This document shows positions 13,963-19,544 of a DNA stretch of 19,544 nt, piece by piece. The DNA lies in contig JAZDDW010000001.1 in assembly GCA_043809365.1 (NCBI GenBank), positions 1-19,544 of the forward strand, written 5' to 3'. Positions within the stretch are counted from its first letter, which is position 1. Each line of letters begins with the position of its first letter. Under the pieces are notes generated by a model, which was not told where the DNA came from, made no database searches, and worked only from the letters and a program-made list of their open reading frames with translations. This DNA is from CAJAUT01 sp043809365. GTDB taxonomy: Bacteria > Patescibacteriota > Microgenomatia > UBA1400 > UBA12108. The position numbers were made by a program, and so were the translations under genes.

Positions 13963-14766
13963 TCAAATTTTCGGCGAAAAATACTTCAACACCTCTTTCA
14001 ACTCTTCATTCTTCGACTCAAAACTGATTCGTTTTCCATTCCTCGGATGGTTAAATTCAATCTTTTGTGCCTGGAGCATTACTCGCCCAGCCTTTGGCCG
14101 TCCGAAGCCTCCGGCGGAGGAGGCCCACTTGCGATCCTCCCGACTCCGCTTCCTCCCCGCATAATCCAGATCTCCCACGATGGGGTGTCCCACTTGCCTA
14201 GCGTGTACTCTAATCTGGTGCGTCCTTCCTGTTTTGGGTCGGAACCTCACCAAGCTAAACCCCGTATATCCCCGGTCGTCCACTTTTAGCTCCTTAGGGA
14301 ACTCCCAGTTTTTATACTCCGCCTCCACTTCGTAATTAGTGCTACTTTCTCTCCCATCTTCTCGCACCCCAAACTTTTTCCGGTCATCTCTTCTGCGTCC
14401 GATGGGAAGAGTAATGTCTCCTTTCCTGGCCTGCCAAATGCCATGAGTCAGTGCCAAATACTCCTTTTGCACCTCACGAGCCTTAAATTGGCGCAGTAAC
14501 TCTACAAACGCCTCTACCGTCTTTGCCAAGACCATCACCCCACTCGTCTCTTTGTCCAACCGATGCACGAGCCCACTTCGATCTAGAAAATACTTTTCCC
14601 CTTCAATTTGAGAATTTGAGAATTTATGATTTGTGATTTGATACCTTTCCTCCATCCAATCCTGCAATGTTTCTGCTTTCACCGTTTCCGCCCGATTACA
14701 AATTATCCCGCTTGGTTTGTCGATCACGACCATCTCGCTGTCTTCGAACAAAATAGGTATATCCAT
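13963..14766 (-). CDS. Pseudouridine synthase, RluA/RluD family, without S4 domain
   Basis: Converts uridines to pseudouridine in RNA, most likely 23S rRNA. From ATG 14766 it has 267 aa; TTG at 14772 is an alternative. It begins at the catalytic domain (VVIDKPSGI), so the N-terminal S4 RNA-binding domain of RluD is absent. The catalytic Asp71 is in VHRLDKETSG (68-76), and FRPKTGRTHQIRVHARQVGHPIVGDLDY follows (175-202). Two repeat-derived stretches interrupt it: residues about 42-54 (YQITNHKFSNSQI) and about 215-227 (ASSAGGFGRPKAG). Both are in frame and outside conserved blocks. The start lies 71 nt inside lspA, a long overlap. The order traR-like, lspA, rluD-like matches ylyA-lspA-ylyB of Bacillus subtilis. 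Confidence 0.92.
   Translation of the reverse strand: MDIPILFEDSEMVVIDKPSGIICNRAETVKAETLQDWMEERYQITNHKFSNSQIEGEKYFLDRSGLVHRLDKETSGVMVLAKTVEAFVELLRQFKAREVQKEYLALTHGIWQARKGDITLPIGRRRDDRKKFGVREDGRESSTNYEVEAEYKNWEFPKELKVDDRGYTGFSLVRFRPKTGRTHQIRVHARQVGHPIVGDLDYAGRKRSREDRKWASSAGGFGRPKAGRVMLQAQKIEFNHPRNGKRISFESKNEELKEVLKYFSPKI
14108..14120. repeat. CCTCCGGCGGAGG palindrome in frame inside the rluD-like gene
   Basis: CCTCCG, one central base, then CGGAGG form a perfect dyad. It is much more GC-rich than its surroundings and encodes the Ala/Gly/Ser-rich stretch ASSAGGFG in a non-conserved part of the protein. This looks like an inserted palindromic element tolerated in a loop. Confidence 0.6.
14605..14642. 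repeat. AATTTGAG/ATTTGTG tandem repeat in frame inside the rluD-like gene
   Basis: Units AATTTGAG, AATTTGAG, AATTTATG, ATTTGTG and ATTTGAT follow each other on the plus strand. On the coding strand they specify about 13 residues (YQITNHKFSNSQI) between the DKPSG and HRLD blocks. The same family occurs non-coding at 9173-9207 and 16876-16909, always in the same orientation. Confidence 0.8.
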
Positions 14767-15046
14767 ATACAACTAGACCAATTACGATCAAATAATCTGC
14801 CAGGTTATTATAGACCAAACCAATAAACATTAAGTTATCGCTCACTCCCCCGTAGCGTATCCTATCTATCAGATTGATCACACCTCCACATATCACCAAT
14901 CCAATCCCGCCGCGTCCCCACAATTCCCGCGTTTTCCCCGCAACAACTCCCAGCCCTATCAACACTACCCCCACTATCCAAACAGGAACTCCCTGCCACA
15001 ACCCAAACGCTATCCCCCTATTTAGCATTTTTCGCACACTTAACAC
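14696..15046 (-). CDS. lspA: Signal peptidase II, N-terminally shortened
   Basis: Membrane aspartic protease that cleaves prolipoprotein signal peptides after lipidation. The core matches LspA: NRGIAFGL (9-16), then ICGGVINLIDRIRYGGVSDNLMF and NNLADYLIVIG, which hold Asp61 and the two catalytic Asp70 and Asp84. It is 116 aa from the GTG at 15046 or 110 from ATG 15028, against the usual 150-170. The first transmembrane helix with the conserved DQ..K motif is missing, because the DksA/TraR-like gene occupies that DNA. The start overlaps that gene by 11-29 nt. About three membrane helices remain. Either the enzyme works without helix 1 or it is degenerate; the catalytic pair is intact. Confidence 0.85.
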   Translation of the reverse strand: MLSVRKMLNRGIAFGLWQGVPVWIVGVVLIGLGVVAGKTRELWGRGGIGLVICGGVINLIDRIRYGGVSDNLMFIGLVYNNLADYLIVIGLVVYGYTYFVRRQRDGRDRQTKRDNL

Positions 15047-15374
15047 ATCGCTCTGCGGTGGGATCTATTCCCAGGCGATCGGTGTCAATCATTGCTCCAC
15101 ATTTGACACACTTGCCATAACTTCCCGAGTCCACCCGCTTCATCGCTTCCCTTACCCGCTTCAACGCCCCCGATGTCTCTGCCGACAGCGTCGCCGCTTG
15201 GGCATGTCCAAATTGCTCCGCCGCCTCCGTGTCATCGCTTGCATTATCGTTTAATCGACTCGTATCCGCAAAAGGATCTTCTTGCGCCAGTGATTTTTTA
15301 CGATGCAACAAGTCAATTTCAAGCTTTTTCAGATAATCCCACACTGGTTGTAAAACGTTTCTCGGGTACTGCAT
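15018..15374 (-). CDS. DksA/TraR-type C4 zinc-finger protein
   Basis: 118-aa cytoplasmic protein. The N-terminal half is helical (VWDYLKKLEIDLLHRKKSL), then an acidic stretch (DPFADTSRLNDNASDDTEAAEQ) and a second helix (LKRVREAMKRVDSGSYG), as in DksA-like coiled coils. The C4 zinc finger has Cys89, Cys92, Cys110 and Cys113 (GKCVKCGAMIDTDRLGIDPTAERCVKC, in part). Relatives bind the RNA polymerase secondary channel and modulate initiation. Whether this one does is inference from the acidic coiled-coil tip. The ATG at 15374 has AAGGAGG 9 nt upstream, and the lgt-like stop codon lies 3 nt before the ATG, so it is translated as the second gene of that operon. Its neighbour lspA overlaps it. Confidence 0.88.
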   Translation of the reverse strand: MQYPRNVLQPVWDYLKKLEIDLLHRKKSLAQEDPFADTSRLNDNASDDTEAAEQFGHAQAATLSAETSGALKRVREAMKRVDSGSYGKCVKCGAMIDTDRLGIDPTAERCVKCAKNAK

Positions 15375-15377
15375 AAA

Positions 15378-16112
15378 TTATTTCCTCCTTATCTGTCTCA
15401 GCCATTGTAACAGATTTACAAATGTATTTTTCCGTCCAATCCGCCGGTAAATAGTGTATCCACTACCCACAATCAAGAGTCCTCCCACCCCCCAGTTTGA
15501 GGGATTAACAACTCCCATTCCCAAGTAGTAAATCCCGCTCAGCAACACAAATATTAACCCTGCCAGTCCCTCCTTGGCGCTACTTGCCTCACCTTTATAC
15601 CAAGCATAAAACCTAAAGTTTTTCCGTACTCGTGACACCGTCACAAACGTCACTATCGCCCACCCCAAACCCCATACATCCAACATCCTGCTTACTCCAC
15701 TCCCATTTAATAATCCACCCAAGCTACCAAAAACTAATATAGTCGAGAGAGTTACCACCCAACTATCCAATGTTTTCTCTATTTCCCACCCCCGCTCTCT
15801 GGCAAACAGAATAATAAATATCGAACTCGCCAAAACTCCGCTCACCACATTCATTCCCGGGAAAGCCAAAATGGCCAAACTGCGATAAAGCGTACCCAAA
15901 TCTGCCCAGTGCAAAAGAACATAACCCAAGCGACCAGAGATGACAAAGATAATAAGCGACAAAAAGTAACTATCAAACAAGCTTATCTCGTCAAAATGCT
16001 CCTCTCTCCCCATCTTCCACCAAAAATATAGGGCGATAAATATCCCAAGAGCCAGACAAACTCCAAATGAGAATATCTTGATCGGCCCTAGTTGAATTAG
16101 TATCGGCAACAT
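15378..16112 (-). CDS. Divergent prolipoprotein diacylglyceryl transferase-like membrane protein
   Basis: 244-aa polytopic membrane protein. The N-terminus (LGPIKIFSFGVCLALGIFIALYF, in part) and SGRLGYVLLHW (59-69) match Lgt, which adds diacylglycerol to lipoprotein cysteines. Key Lgt features are missing: the H-G-G block is VVSGV (89-93), and the signature G-R-x-x-N-F-x-N-G-E is FGSLGGLLNGS (128-138), without its Arg and first Asn. About seven hydrophobic segments are seen. It may be a paralogue with another role or a strongly diverged Lgt. It heads an operon that includes lspA, which supports a lipoprotein connection. TACAAT on the minus strand lies 8 nt before ATG. Confidence 0.72.
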   Translation of the reverse strand: MLPILIQLGPIKIFSFGVCLALGIFIALYFWWKMGREEHFDEISLFDSYFLSLIIFVISGRLGYVLLHWADLGTLYRSLAILAFPGMNVVSGVLASSIFIILFARERGWEIEKTLDSWVVTLSTILVFGSLGGLLNGSGVSRMLDVWGLGWAIVTFVTVSRVRKNFRFYAWYKGEASSAKEGLAGLIFVLLSGIYYLGMGVVNPSNWGVGGLLIVGSGYTIYRRIGRKNTFVNLLQWLRQIRRK

Positions 16113-16120
16113 ATTTTTTT

Positions 16121-16130
16121 ATTGTATACT
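16121..16130. promoter_or_regulatory. Shared back-to-back -10 region of the lgt-like gene and the 16138 gene
   Basis: ATTGTATACT carries TATACT (+, 16125-16130), 7 nt before ATG 16138, and TACAAT (-, 16126-16121), 8 nt before the ATG of the lgt-like gene at 16112. The two -10 boxes overlap at the GTATAC dyad, so polymerase cannot occupy both at once. The gap between the two genes is only 25 bp and neither has a Shine-Dalgarno sequence. Confidence 0.6.
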
Positions 16131-16137
16131 AATTTTC

Positions 16138-16572
16138 ATGCTTTCTATTAGTCATGCTGTAACTGGCGCTTTTATCGCCACCAAAGTTGCCAACCCATAT
16201 CTTGCTATTCCCCTCATTCTCACTGCCCACTATCTGGAAGATGCTGTGCCTCACTGGGACGTGGGTACTGGTCTCACCAAAGGTACCAAGTCTTCCGCGC
16301 TCGTTTTTCGCCACGAACTTCTCGATCTTACCTTAGCCGGCTTACTAGTCATCTTGATGTTCCGTAGCTCTGGTCTTACCCCCTACTGGGGGGCTTTCCT
16401 CGGCCTACTTCCCGATTTCCTTGAATCACCGCGCAATTTCCTCCACTCTGAGCCTCGCTGGCTCACTCCTATCAATCGTTTCCATCAGCTTTTCCACCAC
16501 TCTATCCCCAAAGTTTGGGCCGGCCTCGCCCCCCAAATCTTGCTCCTCACCCTCCTCTGGTTTCTGCGTTAA
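16138..16572 (+). CDS. Small membrane protein with YdjM-like His/Asp motifs
   Basis: 144 aa with three to four hydrophobic segments (HAVTGAFIATKVANPYLAIPLIL in part, LLDLTLAGLLVILMF, WGAFLGLLPDFL, AGLAPQILLLTLLWFL). Conserved-looking polar residues lie at membrane edges: His6, HYLEDAVPHWD (about 31-41), LLPDF and FHQLFHHS. This pattern (H in helix 1, a D/H pair, a final H...HHS) resembles YdjM-type membrane metal-dependent hydrolases. The resemblance is by motif only, and activity is unproven. It starts from a leaderless-type promoter and overlaps the convergent 64-aa gene by 4 bp. Confidence 0.65.
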   Translation: MLSISHAVTGAFIATKVANPYLAIPLILTAHYLEDAVPHWDVGTGLTKGTKSSALVFRHELLDLTLAGLLVILMFRSSGLTPYWGAFLGLLPDFLESPRNFLHSEPRWLTPINRFHQLFHHSIPKVWAGLAPQILLLTLLWFLR

Positions 16573-16763
16573 TTAGGAATTTCGAGTAACGTACCACCCA
16601 TCGCCAAAAGCTGTTCTACCCTTTCAGATTTTGGGTCAAGCTCTTGCCCTCGCCTTGCCACCAACGCTTCACTCAATACTGCCATATTATTTGCATCAAA
16701 CTTTCCGAGTGGTTTTGTCGTCTCTTGTTGCATCAATCCGAGAATCTCAGCTTCTGTCAACAT
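16569..16763 (-). CDS. Small hypothetical protein next to tRNA-Leu
   Basis: 64 aa, mostly helical and amphipathic (LTEAEILGLMQQETTKPLGK ... AVLSEALVARR), soluble, with no recognised motif. ATG is 4 nt after the 3' end of tRNA-Leu, so it is probably released from the same transcript by tRNA processing. I see no Shine-Dalgarno: the DNA upstream is the tRNA itself. Its end overlaps the convergent membrane-protein gene by 4 bp. Real-gene status is likely but not certain. Confidence 0.5.
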   Translation of the reverse strand: MLTEAEILGLMQQETTKPLGKFDANNMAVLSEALVARRGQELDPKSERVEQLLAMGGTLLEIPN

Positions 16764-16767
16764 ATAG

Positions 16768-16850
16768 TGCCTGGGGAGAGACTCGAACTCTCAAGACTTT
16801 GACATCACGAGTTTTTGAGACTCGCGCGTATACCATTCCGCCACCCAGGC
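16768..16850 (-). tRNA. tRNA-Leu(CAA)
   Basis: Class II tRNA of 83 nt including the discriminator. The acceptor stem GCCTGGG pairs perfectly with CCCAGGC, followed by discriminator A. The anticodon stem CGAGT/ACTCG encloses the loop CTCAAAA, giving anticodon CAA, which reads UUG. The variable arm is long (GAT/GTC stem with a 6-nt loop), as expected for Leu, and the T arm is GAGAG-TTCGAGT-CTCTC. The CCA end is not encoded (ACTA follows). It lies between dnaB and the 64-aa gene on the same strand. Confidence 0.95.
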
Positions 16851-16875
16851 CAGATAATCAATATTGTACCCTATC

Positions 16876-16909
16876 ATTTGAAAATTTGAGAATTTAGGAT
16901 TTGTGATTA
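16876..16909. repeat. ATTTGAR tandem repeat between dnaB and tRNA-Leu
   Basis: Units ATTTGAAA, ATTTGAGA, ATTTAGG, ATTTGTG and ATTAC follow each other. The last unit supplies the dnaB stop codon (TAA, 16909-16907). This is the third member of the heptamer/octamer family, in the same orientation as at 9173-9207 and 14605-14642. Confidence 0.75.
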
Positions 16910-18217
16910 CCTAGTTTTCTCCATCCCATAAAACCGTACTCTCTCTCCCTTAAACCGCAAATCAATCGTGCGCAAGGGACCATTACGATGTTTAGCAATA
17001 TTTAGTTTCACGTTGGATAGATCCTCGACATCTTCGCGATACAAGAACATCACCACATCTGCATCTTGTTCGATACTCCCAGACTCACGCAAATCCGCTA
17101 GTTGTGGCGCACTCCCTGCCCCTCGATGCTCAATCGCTCGCGACAACTGCGACAGCGCTAATACCGGAATTTTTAGTTCACGCGCCAAATTCTTTAATCC
17201 TTGAGAGATCTCTGCCACTTCTTGCACTCGATTATCCAGGTTTCGCCCTCGGACAAGCTGTAAATAGTCAACTACAATGAGTCCCAAATTATGTTCCGAT
17301 TTAAGTCGTCTGGCTTTAGTGCGCATTTCCAAGACAGAAATACCTGGTGTATCGTCGATATAGAGTGGAGCCTCTGCCAACACCCCCATCGCCTCTGACA
17401 GCTTTTCAAAATCCGTGGGAGTCAGTTTGCCCGTCTTTAGTCTCCAGGCATCTATATCAGCCTGGGCCACTAGCAATCGGTCCGACAGCTCCTCTTTGCT
17501 CATTTCTAGAGAAAAGAACCCCACCGGAATCTTCGAAATCACACTCGCAAACTGGGCAATATTCAGTGCAAAAGCCGACTTCCCCATCCCAGGTCGTGCC
17601 GCCAGAATCAAGAGATTAGAGTCCTGCATCCCGGCGAGACAATTATCTAGATCTGTAAATCCAGTCGCCACCCCTCTCAGCGTCCCTGATTTCTTCGCCA
17701 ATTCGTCCAACCGATCAAAGCTCTCCGCGAGAATACTCCTAATCGGCAAAAATCCCTGTTTCAAATGTGCCTGTGACAAAGAAAAGACTTTTTGTTCTGC
17801 CTTGTCCAGCATTTCTTCGATTGGGACACCTTCGTCAAACGACATTTCAATCATCGTCGAAGAATCGGAGATCAGCTTTCTCCGAGTATAGTAGGCTTGG
17901 ATAATCTCTCCGTAATGTTTGATGTTCGCCGAGCTAGGGACCCTCTCAATCAGCGTGGAGATATAACTTACTCCTCCCACTCCCGCCAGTAACTTCATTG
18001 ACTTCAGCTTTTGCGGCAAAGTCACCAGGTCAATCGGCTCCCTACCCTCAAACAAAGCAATCATCCCCCGATAAATATCTCCGTGTTTATTTTGATAAAA
18101 ATGCTCCGCTTGGAGGAATTCTGATACCTGAACGATCGCATCGCGGTCAATGAGAATAGACCCGAGCACACTCGTTTCAGCTTCATCGCTATGCGGGGGA
18201 ACTTTTTGCGCTACCAT
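16907..18217 (-). CDS. dnaB: Replicative DNA helicase DnaB
   Basis: Hexameric 5'-3' helicase that unwinds DNA at the replication fork, 436 aa, a normal length with no intein. The N-terminal primase-interaction domain runs from about 7 to 110 (PPHSDEAETSVLGSILID in part), then a linker and the RecA-like domain. The N-terminal start of that domain reads RGVATGFTDLDNCLAGM, Walker A is ARPGMGKS (207-214), the GFFSLEMS block follows (233-240), Walker B is LIVVDYLQL (313-321), and LALSQLSRAIEHR (353-365) and DLRESGSIEQDAD (375-387) are conserved motifs. KHRNGP (409-414) provides the likely arginine finger. TAAGAT ends 6 nt before ATG, giving a leaderless start although the MBL-like gene ends only 12 nt upstream. 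Confidence 0.97.
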   Translation of the reverse strand: MVAQKVPPHSDEAETSVLGSILIDRDAIVQVSEFLQAEHFYQNKHGDIYRGMIALFEGREPIDLVTLPQKLKSMKLLAGVGGVSYISTLIERVPSSANIKHYGEIIQAYYTRRKLISDSSTMIEMSFDEGVPIEEMLDKAEQKVFSLSQAHLKQGFLPIRSILAESFDRLDELAKKSGTLRGVATGFTDLDNCLAGMQDSNLLILAARPGMGKSAFALNIAQFASVISKIPVGFFSLEMSKEELSDRLLVAQADIDAWRLKTGKLTPTDFEKLSEAMGVLAEAPLYIDDTPGISVLEMRTKARRLKSEHNLGLIVVDYLQLVRGRNLDNRVQEVAEISQGLKNLARELKIPVLALSQLSRAIEHRGAGSAPQLADLRESGSIEQDADVVMFLYREDVEDLSNVKLNIAKHRNGPLRTIDLRFKGERVRFYGMEKTR

Positions 18218-18223
18218 ATCTAT

Positions 18224-18229
18224 ATCTTA
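18224..18229 (-). promoter_or_regulatory. -10 box TAAGAT for dnaB (leaderless)
   Basis: On the minus strand TAAGAT is followed by 6 nt and the dnaB ATG (A at 18217). It abuts the stop codon of the upstream gene (18232-18230), so dnaB may have its own promoter inside an apparent operon. Confidence 0.5.
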
Positions 18230-18733
18230 TCACCCAAACACAATAACTTCTGTCAGATCCTCATTCATCGCTAATTTATTCAAACTCAAGCTTTTGACCA
18301 CCCTACTCCCATGCTCATAACTGGCAATAAACTTATCTTTTCCCGCCCCTTGCGGAATTACATAATAGGGTTCGAGTTTGGCCACCAACTCGACAATCTC
18401 TTTGATCCCCAATTTACCCTCGTTCTCCATCCCCACAATCACGATATCAATATTTTCCAGTTCGGAAAGCATTTTCTCACTCAAGGTTTCTCTCAGATTA
18501 CCCAAATACAAAGTCCGCAAATCCTCTACCTGAATCACATAAATTGTCTGCATCCCAACTTGGTAACCAAACACCGATATTCCCTCTACCTCATACTCTC
18601 CTGGTTTGTTAATGACAAAATCCTCCCCACCCCCAACTTTGTGTGACATCGTCAAAGACGCAGGAGACAACACCACCGAGCCTGTTTTAGTCTTAATTTT
18701 AAACTTTTCACCCTCTAAATAGCTGATTTCCAT
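18230..18733 (-). CDS. Degenerate metallo-beta-lactamase-fold protein
   Basis: 167 aa. The pattern of strands (MEISYLEGEKFKIKTKTGSVVLSP), the segment INKPGEYEVEGISVFGY (about 41-57) and the later LRTLYLGNL ... IDIVIVG ... YYVIPQG resemble UlaG-like (COG2220) beta-lactamase-fold proteins. The metal motif HxHxDH is absent and only two histidines exist (about 31 and 140), so zinc-dependent hydrolysis is unlikely. Proteins of this reduced type recur in CPR genomes; their role is unknown to me. TATTAT (18741-18746) lies 7 nt before ATG. It may be co-transcribed with dnaB. Confidence 0.65.
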   Translation of the reverse strand: MEISYLEGEKFKIKTKTGSVVLSPASLTMSHKVGGGEDFVINKPGEYEVEGISVFGYQVGMQTIYVIQVEDLRTLYLGNLRETLSEKMLSELENIDIVIVGMENEGKLGIKEIVELVAKLEPYYVIPQGAGKDKFIASYEHGSRVVKSLSLNKLAMNEDLTEVIVFG

Positions 18734-18740
18734 ACAATTG

Positions 18741-18746
18741 ATAATA
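18741..18746 (-). promoter_or_regulatory. -10 box TATTAT for the MBL-like gene (near-leaderless)
   Basis: On the minus strand TATTAT is followed by 7 nt and the ATG whose A is at 18733. No Shine-Dalgarno sequence is present. Confidence 0.55.
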
Positions 18747-18775
18747 TCACATTCGTAGGTTAAACTAGCTTCAAG

Positions 18776-19210
18776 ATGAAAGTCAAAAGGGAAATCAGCC
18801 TCGCAATCTTTATAGGATTGTTTATTGCTTTGCTCGTTACGGGGGGGATTATGCGTGCGCGACGTGCGCTCAAATCCCTAGCTTTACCCTCTCTCAAAGA
18901 GACTCTTGTTGCCAGCCCCAAGCCAGAGAAAACAAGTCCCGCGGCTCTTTTTCTCGAAATCACCACCCCCGACCATTCAGTCACCAAAGATCCTTCCCTT
19001 ACCCTAACTGGCAAAACCCTTCCTGGCACCTATCTCGCCATTCTAGGTGAAAAAGGTGAGTACCTCATCATTCCCAATGAACTCGGGAGTTTTAGCCAAT
19101 CCATTGCTCTTATCAAGGGTGCCAACACCATCAAGATCACCGTCTATGAACAAAATGGTAATAAACTCGAGAAAACAGTAAGTGCAGTGTACACCACGGC
19201 CGAAATCTGA
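18776..19210 (+). CDS. Membrane-anchored protein with Ig-like domain
   Basis: 144 aa: basic start (MKVKR), one hydrophobic anchor at about 7-24 (SLAIFIGLFIALLVTGGI), a Pro/Ser/Lys linker (about 45-57), then a beta-rich domain (about 58-140) with LTLTGKTLPGTYLAILGEKGEYLIIPNELGSFSQSIALIKGANTIKITVYEQNGN (in part). The G-x-T-x-P-G ... F ... L..G.N.I.I.. pattern is typical of bacterial Ig-like adhesion or structural domains. It is likely exposed outside. TAAACT at 18761-18766 is a possible -10 box 9 nt before ATG. It is followed after 17 nt by another exported protein. Confidence 0.75.
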   Translation: MKVKREISLAIFIGLFIALLVTGGIMRARRALKSLALPSLKETLVASPKPEKTSPAALFLEITTPDHSVTKDPSLTLTGKTLPGTYLAILGEKGEYLIIPNELGSFSQSIALIKGANTIKITVYEQNGNKLEKTVSAVYTTAEI

Positions 19211-19227
19211 TATAACCCTCTATTGCT

Positions 19228-19544
19228 ATGAATAAAATCGCGTTTATCGCACTATTGTTGATTTTTACTCCTCTCTTTTCCCACCTTGTGCAAGCCCAGA
19301 CCGAAGACGAGGTTACCACAAATCTCAAAAAGCGTCTCCAGGAAAGTCTCCAAACCGAGGTCTCGCCTTCCCCCACTATCCAACTGCGTGCCTATATCGG
19401 CACCATCAAAGACTTGATCGGCAACAATTTGGTAATCAATAGCAAAGATGGTAAACAAGATATTCGCCTCGAAGATGACACCACTATCCTCCGCTCACCA
19501 GGCAACACTACCATCAAGCCGGAGAGTATCAACATCGGCGACTC
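19228..19544 (+). CDS. Exported protein with DUF5666-like domain (partial, cut by window end)
   Basis: The frame is open from ATG 19228 to the end of the window, 105 complete codons. The N-terminus is a clear signal peptide (MNKIAFIALLLIFTPLFSHL) with probable cleavage after VQA, before QTEDE. A linker with Ser/Pro follows, then a small beta domain starting at about residue 56 (AYIGTIKDLIGNNLVINSK and DIRLEDDTTI), which resembles the DUF5666 repeat (G.I..I.G..L.I). TATAAC at 19211-19216 is a weak candidate -10 box 11 nt upstream. It follows the Ig-like anchored gene by 17 nt, so the two probably act at the cell surface together. Confidence 0.75.
   Translation, partial: MNKIAFIALLLIFTPLFSHLVQAQTEDEVTTNLKKRLQESLQTEVSPSPTIQLRAYIGTIKDLIGNNLVINSKDGKQDIRLEDDTTILRSPGNTTIKPESINIGD

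Overview
The window looks like chromosome from a streamlined bacterium, most likely a Candidate Phyla Radiation (Patescibacteria) member of the Microgenomates type. This is an inference from gene content and compactness; there is no 16S gene here. TGA is used as a stop (for example at 7604-7606 and 5856-5854), so the UGA-recoding CPR lineages are unlikely. Several proteins are reduced or divergent: YebC of 178 aa, LspA without its first helix, Lgt without its signature residues, a MurF-like ligase without its substrate domain, and a metallo-beta-lactamase-fold protein without the metal motif.

Layout. 1-4876 (+): 3' end of gyrB, ppa, gyrA, ddl. 4868-6594 (-): alpha/beta hydrolase then MurF-like ligase. 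6665-7606 (+): class II Fic protein. 7582-8544 (-): Xer-type tyrosine recombinase. 8545-9661: the only long gap, holding a probable small Cys-rich membrane protein (8748-8945, -) and about 700 bp of non-coding DNA full of palindromes, short iterated motifs and one exact DnaA box. 9662-11000 (-): yebC then a polytopic membrane protein. 11042-11662 (+): TPR protein. 11654-12556 (-): membrane-anchored LytR_C protein. 12599-13648 (+): queA. 13641-16112 (-): operon lgt-like, dksA/traR-like, lspA, rluD-like, small hypothetical. 16138-16572 (+): small membrane protein with His/Asp motifs. 16569-18733 (-): MBL-like protein, dnaB, tRNA-Leu(CAA), 64-aa protein. 18776-end (+): two exported or anchored proteins, the second cut by the window edge.

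Gene arrangement is very compact and regular. All five convergent pairs overlap tail to tail by 4-25 bp, and all five divergent pairs are 25-70 bp apart. Genes that begin a transcription unit usually carry a TATAAT-like -10 box 6-7 nt before the start codon and no Shine-Dalgarno sequence, which implies leaderless mRNAs. Several operon-internal genes do have Shine-Dalgarno sequences. This rule also settles several start codons. The plus strand is C-rich, and codon third positions follow the strand (C-ending in plus genes, G-ending in minus genes).

Functionally the window is mostly housekeeping: DNA topology and replication (gyrase, DnaB), pyrophosphate removal, peptidoglycan precursor synthesis (Ddl, MurF-like), lipoprotein processing (Lgt-like, LspA) and RNA modification or decoding (QueA, RluD-like, YebC, tRNA-Leu). 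The most unusual content is a set of short palindromic or tandem repeats. Some lie between genes, and others sit in frame inside queA, the rluD-like gene and the gyrA N-terminal extension. The intergenic region next to the Xer gene is the other notable part.
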